From: Sepioteuthis lessoniana
Lineage: Eukaryota > Mollusca > Cephalopoda > Myopsida > Loliginidae
Assembly: GCA_963585895.1 (NCBI GenBank)
Contig: OY757934.1
Location: 34,692,768-34,756,767 of the forward strand
Direction: 5' to 3'
Length of the DNA stretch: 64,000 bases
The position numbers were made by a program, and so were the translations under genes. The stretch's first letter is position 1. The number at the start of each line of letters is the position of its first letter. The notes below the pieces were generated by a model, which did no database searches, had not been told where the DNA came from, and worked only from the letters and a program-made list of their open reading frames with translations. Below are positions 55,858 through 64,000 of this stretch, in pieces.

Positions 55858-56480
55858 CTTTTGGCCCAGTCAGCTGGGGCTGCTGAATAAACCGACTGCA
55901 TCTCTACAGAGGGGTAAGACTCCCCCAACGAGTTTCCTGGAAATGACGCTAAACAATCTGATGGTGAGGCTCCAGTAATGTAGGAGCTTTGGGGAATGTG
56001 GAGTACCCTTTTTATTGCCATCGCACTCTGGCCGGAGTGGTGGCACCTGATAGAGTCCTATGGATTAAATAGAACTAAACAGTTTACATGCTAAACTGAA
56101 TTGTTTGAAATAGAACTGTTTGATGTATAAACATGGATTTGGACGGCCAACTGCCTCCCATCACGAAAACTATACAAGTTAGACGAACCAGACATGCCGG
56201 ACACTGCTGGAGAAGCAAGGACGAACTTATCAGTGATGTACTCCTATGGACCCCCGCATACGGCCAAGCAAAAGCAGGACGACCAGCTCAAACATACATA
56301 CAGCAGCTATGTGAGGATACGAGATGTAGCCCTGAAGACCAGCCAGAAGCGATGAATGATAGGGAGAAGTGGCGAGAGAAGGTCATGGCGGCACGACATG
56401 ATGATGATGATGATGAGGAGGAGGAGGAGGAGGAGGAGGAGGATTTGTGAATGCCATAAAACCAAACCAAACTAAAACCA
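55858..56480 (+). mobile_element. SINE C split by a LINE fragment
   Basis: TTGGCCCAGTCAGCTGGGGC, GACTGCATCTCTACAGAGGG, CCCCCAACGAGTTTCCTGG, TTTGGGGAATGTGGAGTACC and GTTTGAAATAGAACTGTTTG match the copy at 42.0 kb. After CATGGATTTGG the LINE begins, and after it TGAATGCCATAAAACCAAAC resumes the SINE tail. Confidence 0.87.
56143..56448 (+). mobile_element. APE-type LINE 3' end inserted in SINE C
   Basis: The translation GQLPPITKTIQVRRTRHAGH, CWRSKDELISDVLLWTPAYG and QAKAGRPAQTYIQQLCEDTR runs to about 56390 and is close to the copy at 47.7 kb. The frame then enters ATG and GAG repeats giving Asp and Glu runs, so the 105-residue open frame at 56133-56450 is a LINE tail and not a gene. The VRDIRAGGTT end is shortened to VMAARHD. 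The (ATG)n tail has expanded into (GAG)n. Confidence 0.9.
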
Positions 56481-57414
56481 ATCTAACTACTTTAATACAC
56501 TCCAATCCGAATGATAATGATTCTTAACTCTTACTTTAATTCGAAACCTTTGCATAATTTTTTTTACTCAGATACCCACTCTATTAGGCTATTACCACTC
56601 TCTCCAGAATCATACTCCTTAATAAAACAAATTTCTTTTCTTGGAACAGTACAAATAATTCCTCTTGTAACTGAAGTTCTATCTCCCCGACAGTAACTTC
56701 TCATTGAACTACAACGGTATGACTTTGATAATACTGCGATTCCACTTCATCATTCAGAGTTATCAGACTATTGTCTTCATCTTTATTGTTATATTTAATT
56801 CCTCTATTTTCATTAATTACTGTGCGTCACTTTTTGCTTTATAGTTTTATATCCTGCTTTATTATATTTGCATGAATTGTTCATGCCTTTCATTAACTCA
56901 TCAGCATGTAATTATTACATCGCACTGCGACCGGTATTTTGTTAAATGCTTACTCGTCAAAATATTTTTTAAATGTTTGATCTCATTGATTTTGCATAGT
57001 CTAACCCACCCCATCCTCTTCCCCCATTTTTCACTGCTACTGACTTCCGAAATTTTCTTCTTCCGTGCCTTTCTTTTCGGAAAGTCAATAACAAAAACAG
57101 AGTTTTTCTATTACAACGCCTTGAAGAACTTTACGTTTTTATCATGATAAAATAACTTCTTGTGCAAATTTTCTTTTAATTATCTATTAGTTCAGTTGTT
57201 TTGGGTCTGTTTTTTTTTTGTTTTTTTGTTTTTTGTTTTTTTTTGTGTGGGTACTATATCTGGCGAAAAAGTGCATGTTCAACATCTTTACTAGAATATC
57301 TACACTATGGGTCATGATTTTTTTTTTTTTATCTCAGCTAAAATTCACGATATTTAAAGTTCGAGGTTAATTAGAGTCTTACTCTGTCTTTGTTTTTATT
57401 TCTGCCTTGCTGTC
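56481..57414. other. no recognisable feature
   Basis: T-rich with poly-T runs near 57210-57245. The 91-residue frame at 56872-57147 lacks motifs. Confidence 0.4.
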
Positions 57415-57783
57415 TTTTGTTACATGCTTATTCTTTATTTAACTTTTTACTATGTCGCTCTTTATTTAACATTTTATCATTTTACTCTTATTAAACATTT
57501 TATGATCTTACTCTTTAACATTTTATCATCTTACACTTTATTTAACACTTATTATTTTACTTTTCATTTGACATTTTTTTTTATCTTACTCTTTATTTAA
57601 TATGTTATCACCTTACTCTTTATTTAACATTTCATTATTTTACTCTTTATTTTAGCATTTTATTGTCTCACTCTTTATTTAAGATTATTGATCTTACTCT
57701 CTATTTGATTTTTTTTTACTCTTTATTTAACATTTCATCATCTTACTCTTTATTTAACATTTTTATCTTACTCTTCTTTAAAT

Positions 57784-57784
<1 letters not shown>
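57415..57784. repeat. diverged 25-30-bp tandem repeats
   Basis: More than ten variants of CTTACTCTTTATTTAACATT followed by TTATCAT, irregular in length. Confidence 0.85.
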
Positions 57785-57832
<48 letters not shown>

Positions 57833-58292
57833 CTCATTAGAGCTTTTCACATCAGCGTTAGCCGATGGTTTGTCGCTGGTGTCTGAGTAACAGCAAGTCT
57901 CCTCAAGTCTCTAGGACTCTTCTTAGTATTCTGGCCGTTCTCAATAATGCTGTCGTTTGGATGGTCTCCACCCGTCCGCCAACTTCCAAGTCCTCTAGTC
58001 CCTTTAGCAATCCTTTAGTTACTGTTCCAAACGCTCTAATTACAGTTGGTATAATTGTCACCTGCATGTTCCACAGTATTTTTCAATTCCCTAGCAAGGT
58101 CGAGGTACTTATCCTTCTTTTCACATTCTTTCAGTTTTATTCTGTGGTCAGCCGGGACAGCAAAATCGACTATTTTGCAAGTTCTCTTTTTTTCTTTCTT
58201 TTTTTTTTTTTTTTTTTTTTGATAATTATTAAGTCTGATCTTCTGGCCGAGATTAGGTGATCCGTTTGTATGTTAAAGTCCCATGGGAGTTT
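57785..58292 (-). mobile_element. RLE-type LINE, subfamily 1, endonuclease and 3' end
   Basis: The minus strand begins HKLPWDFNIQTDHLISARRS and DLIIIK, then after a poly-A run TCKIVDFAVPADHRIKLKEC and EKKDKYLDLARELKN. In another frame it continues IPTVIRAFGTVTKGLLKGLE, DLEVGGRVETIQTTALL and RTARILRRVLET. The VD strand Asp is intact, but the PD motif reads SD, the reverse of the 13.4 kb copy. The 3' end carries about 14 TAA units (plus-strand TTA, 57785-57830). One frameshift lies near 58075. Confidence 0.9.
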
Positions 58293-59600
58293 ATGCGTAT
58301 GCTCTTAATTTAATTTAATTCTTTTTTTACCCGTTGCTGATAGTCGACTACTGGCTTTGCTTAGGGTAAATTTAAATATGTACAATAATAATAATTCTTT
58401 CAGAATCCAGAAGCGAACACAACACAAAATCAACTGCAATATATTGACAAAAGTAAAAGAAAGATGAGTGAGACATATTCTGCAGGTAAACATAGTGCAG
58501 TTAAAACTGCACAAAATTAACGTCAAAATTGGGAACACCACTGCAACAGTGTAGCAAAATATTCGCTTGATTAAATTTTGTGGCTTTTTGCAAAAATTGA
58601 ACGGAACTTTGTTTATGTTAACTAGAAACCATTTTAGCAATATATCATACGTCATGTACAGGAGTACGTGCGCTTTGTCCTTGTGTGTGCATATGAGTGT
58701 GCCATATATTTCCCAATTTACAATTAAAAAAACTACATATCAATTGTCTCAGTCATCATTTAGATATACAAATAATCTTTCAGTGGAAAAGAATATAAGT
58801 GAGATGATATAGAAATGTTTTTAGCGAAAATAAACAACATGGTAGTCCAAAGCTAAATCATATTTGATTGTAATGGGCATATCTCTCTCCCTCTTTGAAC
58901 ACACATAGAGTAGATTAAGTTTGTTGCTTTCGTTGACGTTTTATTGAATTATTTTCTATGAGAAAATATTTAAAACATTAATCAAATTTGGTGATTTAAT
59001 CCTAAATGATTTTTTAAAAATCTTTTTAAGATTAAGATGAACAGTTTTCTTTTTGGCTTCGGTCGAGTCACAAGTAGTAGATTTTAGTTCTTCGGTTAGC
59101 AAATAAAAATCTATCCCTGCAATAGCTCATCCCCTCTTTACCTAAAATCTTTTGTGTTTATCTGAATCTACCATTCATATAAAGCTTACTAATTCTGCTG
59201 CCGAACTTTTATTTCAAGTGGATCATTAAAAAGTTTTGAATGTCAAAATCTAATACATGTGACAAGATTGAAACCTTGTCGCATGTATTCAATTAGGGAG
59301 TCAAAAGCTCATTAATAGTTACGTGCAAACAATTCGTACAAACAATTCGTCATCGTTTTTTTTTTCTCAACCAAAGCCTAATTGGAGATAAGCGCATAAA
59401 ATCAAGTAGCTATACATTGAGCAGAAAAATAAATGTGAATCCATGAACTAGGACTGGATCAATGGCAATGCTATAACTTGCACGACAGTCCTAAATAACC
59501 ACCTTATTCATAATGTAGTGGGTTATTTGATACACAGTATCATCATTGTTTCTCAAACATTTTAAATCGGAAGCAATATCAACAATATCAACACCCTCCG
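58293..59600. other. no recognisable feature
   Basis: AT-rich, with no repeat family or convincing open frame. Confidence 0.4.
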
Positions 59601-59604
59601 CAAA

Positions 59605-59925
59605 TGATCCTAAATTTGGACGCTCTTACATGTCGACAGACAATCCAATCGGGAATTTTTGGTGAAGCATAGGAAAACTTTCGCTACTTAGCCGCCCTAC
59701 TCTCCAGATCTGGTATCAGTAGACATTATTCGTTCCCATAGTTGAAATCCAGCTTGAAAAGCTGTGGATTTCAGAAAATAGAAGAGGTAGAAAAATGCTC
59801 AAGAGATTTTATTTTACTGTCCTTCAAGTTGGTTCGCAAGAATGCATTCCTGAACTGTACGAAAACGCTGTATATAGCAGCGGAAAATATTTTGAAGGAG
59901 ACAAATCTTATTGTTGAACGTTAAG
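59605..59925 (+). mobile_element. mariner-like C-terminal relic
   Basis: YSPDLVSVDIIRS (near 59698) matches the mariner YSPDLAPxDxxLF third-Asp motif. A shifted frame, PELYENAVYSSGKYFEGDKS, at about 59850-59910 matches the C-terminal RWxxxVxxxGxYFxD pattern. Frameshifted, no terminal repeats found. Confidence 0.6.
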
Positions 59926-60360
59926 CAATTTTTAAAATGTTTCGTATCTTTTTTGACACTCCTTGTGAATCTTTGTTTATCATTATAACATATAAAGTCT
60001 GCTTTTGTTTCATGCGCCTGGAATTTTCCTTGTCTTTTGCTTATAATGATATAAAATACGAAAATCTTATTTGTGGTTAAGATATTCAAGAAATCCAAAA
60101 ATATCTCTCAAAAATGCCTGTTCATGTCTGTCAACTTCATGTCACTTTTATATTGTCTCTCTAATTTTGGATTAAAAAATTCTCGATTTGATTGGAATAA
60201 AAATATAAATGAAAAAAAAAGAACATTAAAATCTGCTATTTGATGTCTTTGATTGATATTAAAAACTAGAACAGAATGGGAATCATTTGAACTCTATAAA
60301 ACTTATGAAAAAAAGAAAATGGCAATTGTAAGGAAATCTTGTTATTATGTTCATGTATAG
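59926..60360. other. no recognisable feature
   Basis: AT-rich with nothing recognised. Confidence 0.4.
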
Positions 60361-60364
60361 TTGA

Positions 60365-60620
60365 ACATACACACATACGCACACACACTATCTCCCTCTC
60401 CCTCCCTCTGCCCCCTCTCTCTCTCTTACACACATACATACACACTCACATATACGCACACACACTATCTCCCTCTCTCTCTCTCTCTCTCTTTTACTCA
60501 TATACATACACACTCTCACATACGCACACACATTATCTCCCTCTCCCTCCCCCCTCTCTCTCTCTCTCTTTTTACACTCATACATACATACATACATGCA
60601 CACACATACACACACATGAA
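60365..60620. repeat. pyrimidine-rich CT/CA/CATA compound array
   Basis: Three rounds of ACACACAC, CTATCTCCCTCTCC and CTCTCTCT blocks with CATA units. The open frames on both strands are repeat-encoded. Confidence 0.9.
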
Positions 60621-60732
60621 TCACGTAAATAGATATATAAGGAAGAAGATTAATGCAAGATAATGTAAGAAAATAAATATTCATATAACAAAAAATTCTC
60701 GTTATATTTGTATATCATCAAGTCGCACTGTT

Positions 60733-62510
60733 AGCACAGACTTCCCTGAATCTCTCTCATCATCCATCTCTATCTGGCAAGTCTTCTAGACTGCATCTTG
60801 TGTCCGCACAGAACTGATGTACGTCTTCGTTAGTCGGGTAACACTGCCACGTCCATGTGCAGAAGTCCATAAAAGAACGTCACTGATGAGTTCATTCTTG
60901 TTTCTCCAGCAGTGCCCCGCATGTCTTGTTCGTTTTACTTGGATGTTTGGTGGGATGGGGGGCAAGTGGATCTGCAGCTGTTGTTTTGTGAGGGGTTGCT
61001 GCCAGGATTTGTTCAAGAGAGCACGCAACATTCTTGTGTAGTTCCCATCTAGTTTTTTCAAAATGCATTTTGTTATTGTCTATGGAGTGCATCTGTATAG
61101 TAGTATGGACGCAGCTACTGCTTGGAAGAAATCTCGTTTTATTTTATCGGTTAGATCAGACTACCCTATGATTGATAAACTATCAATTGAATTCCACGCC
61201 TTCGCTAGATATATGTTGACGTCACTTTCAGTAGAAGAGTTGTTACTGCCGAGGTGCTTGAACTGGTCCAGTAATTTTAGAGGGTTAACACTTTTTTTGT
61301 TTAAAATACTTGTACTCTGTTTTATTTACATTCACATAGAGACCAATGCCTCTCGCTGCTTGCTCCAAGCTATGCAGTTGGGATTCTACTTAAGTTAGTG
61401 TATTTGTGAGAAATGTAAAGTCATCTGCATTGTCTGCATGTCATAGTTTCTGCGGAATATCATCAACTTCTTCCTTTTTTTAATGTGAAACTGTTTTCTT
61501 TAATTAGATCTATGGATGTTCGAAGTACGTAGTCTGGGCATATTATAAACAAATAAGATGCAAGTGTATCTGCTTGCAAGACGATTCTGTGATCGGAAGA
61601 TACTCTATCAAAAGAGGAGTATGCTTCACAATCCATAGCGCTATTTATCCACTTCTTGTTTATGAATGTGTTGGGTATCACCTACCTTTTCAGCATAATG
61701 AGCTGTTCCATCTGCCATATATGGTAGTAGCGGAGATCAGTCTAGAAGAATAAGCCCACCAGTCAGACCAGAAGAACCGTTCCTATTGTTGAAGTATATC
61801 CTTACTCTATCACTAATCCTATGTTCTTATTACTGTCTCTCTCTTGTAAATACTCTTTCCTGTAAATATAACTATTTCCTCATATATTGTGGTTTGTCTT
61901 ATTATTACTACTACTTGTGTTCACTAACCAGAACACAACAGAATGTATAATCTAGCTGTGCTTTAAAGTTATTTGGGTGGCCATTGGTCACTAGTTTTCC
62001 CATCCATTTTTGGAATTTAGTATTTTGGCATAAAATACATTTCTCGAGTGAAAAATCTGCTTAATATTCGCCATTTCTATTTGGCAGGTTGCGTAAGCAA
62101 TTTTTTAAATTTTCATCTTTATTTATTTGAGCATTTATGTCTCCACTGATGATTAGAACATTATTTTTGAGAATTTGTCCTGCAAGGGAAGATAACCCTT
62201 TATAGAATGTGATGATATTCGTTTAATCACTGGCATTAGTGGAACTGTAGCAAAAAACGATCGTTGTACAGGGTTTGCCATTAAATGTAGCACACACAAT
62301 TCTCGATTGGGTTTTCTCTATGCTATTTAGTGATCTTAAGGCACGAGGACTAAGAAGCATTTCTACATCAAGAGCAGCTTTGGCAGACATTTTCTGCGCT
62401 GATGCCAAAACAAATACCCGCCCATTACCAGTATCATGGTAATGTAAGTCTAATTTCCTAAAGTAATATCTATGTTCTTGCACTCATATAATGTCCATAT
62501 CATGCTCGGC
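60733..62510 (-). mobile_element. APE-type LINE, endonuclease fused to RT end
   Basis: On the minus strand the endonuclease part runs from AEHDMDI (about 62500) through VQEHRYYFRKLDLHYHDTGN to VLIISGDINAQINKDENLKN, NLPNRNGEY, and after the LTR FINKKWINSAMD and SSFDRVSSDHRIV, with the GDxN and SDH endonuclease motifs. At about 61580 it jumps in frame to LQADTLASYLFIICPDYVLR (RT palm), so roughly the first half of the RT is missing. The YADD box reads NADD near 61423-61434. The C-terminus follows: KKLDGNYTRMLRALLNKSWQ, VKRTRHAGHCWRNKNELISD, to about 60733. Stops and frameshifts are present. Confidence 0.9.
61669..61941. mobile_element. solo LTR gamma, copy 2, inside the LINE
   Basis: Begins TGTTGGGTATCACC and ends CCAGAACACAACA on the plus strand, with a perfect 5-bp duplication GAATG (61664-61668 and 61942-61946). 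Removing it and one GAATG restores an open LINE frame across ..LDYTF-INKKW... It is 273 bp against 354 bp for the copy at 35.9 kb and lies in the opposite orientation. Confidence 0.93.
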
Positions 62511-62513
62511 TAG

Positions 62514-63190
62514 TCACAGACTGCTTCGACATGGTAGCAGGTGTACTACAAGGAGATTCATTAGCCTGTTTATTATCTGCCTAGACTTCGTGCTTAGAAC
62601 GTCTCTAGAGTTAATTAAAGAAAACGGTTTCAAGCAGGCCAAAGAAAGAAGCAGAAGATACCCCGCACAAACAATTACGGACTACGCCAATGACATAGCG
62701 CTTCTGGCAAATACACCCACCCAAGCCGAATCCCTGCTACATAGTCTGAAACGAACAGCTGCTGGCTTAGGCCTCTATGTTAGCGCAGACAAGATGGAAT
62801 ACATGCCCTTTAATCAAAGAGGGTGGGCCTTTGAAATTAGTGGACAAATTCACCTACCTCGGAAGTAGTGTCTCATCAACCGAGAAAGATATCAACATAC
62901 GACTTGCAAAGTCATGAACCGCTATCAATAGGCTCTCGGTCATATGGAAGTCAGACTTGACCGATAAAATAAAATGCAGTTTTTTTGCCCAGCAGGGGTC
63001 GTGTCATACTGCTATATGGATGCACTATATAGATGTTAACTAAACTTATGGAGAAAAAGCTTGACAGCAATTACACAAGAATGCTGAAAGCTGTATTGAA
63101 CAAGCTCTGGAGGCAACACCCCACAAAACAGCAGCTGTTAAACGAACCAGACATGCGGGACACTGCTGTAGAAGTAAGGACGAATTCGGG
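62514..63190 (+). mobile_element. APE-type LINE, RT palm to C-terminus
   Basis: FDMVAGVLQGDSLA (about 62530) then a frameshift to ICLDFVLRTSLELIKENGFK and QAKERSRRYPAQTI. The active-site box is YAND (YANDIALLANT, 62683-62694) instead of YADD. ESLLHSLKRTAAGLGLYVSA, ADKMEYMPFNQRG, and in other frames SDLTDKIKC and LDSNYTRMLKAVLNKLWRQH follow. It breaks off within the RTRHAG..CRSKDE stretch at about 63190, before the natural 3' end. It abuts the minus-strand copy head to head. Confidence 0.88.
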
Positions 63191-64000
63191 TACCCTGGTT
63201 GATTATATTTTAAGTCCGAACGTTAAATGTCGCTATGTTAACAACGTTTTTGCATCTGAGAGAGAGTTAGTCTTGGTCTCTGTGGCTGATTTTTCAAACA
63301 CTGAGACCAGAGCTCCAGCCTCAGCAGAACTTGCTTCTTGTTTACCCACGCGAAGGGCGATGTAGTTTGTATGTACGGTTTGGATTAGTTATGGTAATCT
63401 TTCGTTGGCTGTTTTTATTTTCTCATAAATAGACGCCACCTTTAAAGATAAGTAGTAGTAGTTTTTTTACTGACCTATTTTACCTATAAGGTTTTTCCCT
63501 CATCTAGTGAAGCTCACTTTTGACCACTATTTGGATTCATCAACCTTGATTCACAGCCACCATACTGCATCCAATGGTCTCTAATGTTATATGTTTGTGT
63601 GGCTCGCAAAATACTCTCCTCCCAGTTATCCTGTGAAAAGTCAGGGCAGGATATCCGCGTTGTTATGGAGGGGTAGGAAAAAGCCCATCCTTTGTTTTCT
63701 TTTAGTTTAAAGTACAAATATCCCATCGTAGCTTGATAAGCTACATGTGGGATTATGCCATTCTATCATTACGTTTAGACAAAATTATTCAAGGGTAAAG
63801 TGTTTCGGGGTTTACTGACGCGAATGAAATATTTTTTCTAGTGGAATTTCTTTTACTTTTACATACTTCAGACTTTTGAGTGTTTTTATTCCATTTCTTC
63901 GAAATGGGTCTAGTGAAAGAGAATGATAATAACGCTACCATATACTAACAACTTCAATATTATATAAGTTTTAGTCTATTATAAGCCTGCATAACTTTTT
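63191..64000. other. unassigned; one open frame of balanced composition
   Basis: The minus-strand frame 63726-63514 (70 residues; contains ISCPDFSQDNWEESILRATQ and GGCESRLMNPNSGQK) has protein-like composition but no motif I can name and no second copy. 63191-63370 is also open on the plus strand. Either may belong to a mobile element. Confidence 0.3.

Noticed and set aside
56133..56450. 105-residue frame with Asp/Glu-rich tail
   Set aside because: LINE 3' end plus ATG/GAG repeats inserted in a SINE.
57865..58260. 131-residue plus-strand frame
   Set aside because: It is the antisense shadow of the RLE-LINE endonuclease on the minus strand.
60339..60684. Three 97-100-residue frames on both strands
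   Set aside because: All encoded by CT/CA/CATA simple repeats.

Overview
This is eukaryotic, AT-rich, repeat-dominated DNA with no convincing multi-exon host gene. The mix points to a coleoid cephalopod, most likely an octopus or a close relative (inference). It contains tRNA-derived SINEs, mariner and Tc1 transposase relics, an APE-type LINE whose conceptual protein contains KLDGNYTRML and VRRTRHAGHCWRS-like strings, an RLE-type LINE of R4/Dong character, and very many (AT)n(GT)n microsatellites. Nothing prokaryotic, no operon, no rRNA and no functional tRNA was seen.

Layout. 0.4-1.05 kb: tails of two LINE families joined at an AT repeat. 1.7-2.6 kb: internally deleted mariner. 4.15-5.7 kb: SINE D, a SINE A fragment and compound microsatellites. 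7.1-7.8 kb: solo LTR. 8.8-9.1 kb: tail of a third LINE. 10.26-11.14 kb: a SINE with a solo LTR nested in it, both with target-site duplications. 13.0-18.5 kb: head-to-tail array of decayed RLE-LINE copies. 18.7-20.0 kb: SINE C carrying a tandem-repeat expansion and a nested SINE A. 20.4-22.2 kb: two mariner relics. 22.4-26.0 kb: LTR-like segment, SINE A, SINE C. 28.6-29.5 kb: RLE-LINE interrupted by a SINE. 32.9-34.6 kb: two head-to-head Tc1 relics. 35.9-36.9 kb: solo LTR and mariner relic. 37.2-42.8 kb: diverged local duplications and a composite SINE/Tc1 patch. 43.5-44.5 kb: SINE D, then a small open frame that could encode a secreted cationic peptide. 46.2-48.4 kb: Tc1, LINE, mariner and RLE-LINE relics. 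49.8 and 53.4 kb: minisatellites. 52.2-54.8 kb: LTR and mariner. 55.9-58.3 kb: SINE C with a LINE inside it, then an RLE-LINE. 59.6-63.2 kb: mariner C-terminus and two head-to-head APE-LINE copies, one broken by a solo LTR.

Almost every protein-like signal is a relic with stops, frameshifts or lost catalytic residues, so the window reads as intergenic or intronic DNA. The only candidate for a new gene is the 55-residue frame at 44243-44410, which is unproven. Family names rest on conceptual translation and on comparing copies within the window; no database search was possible.
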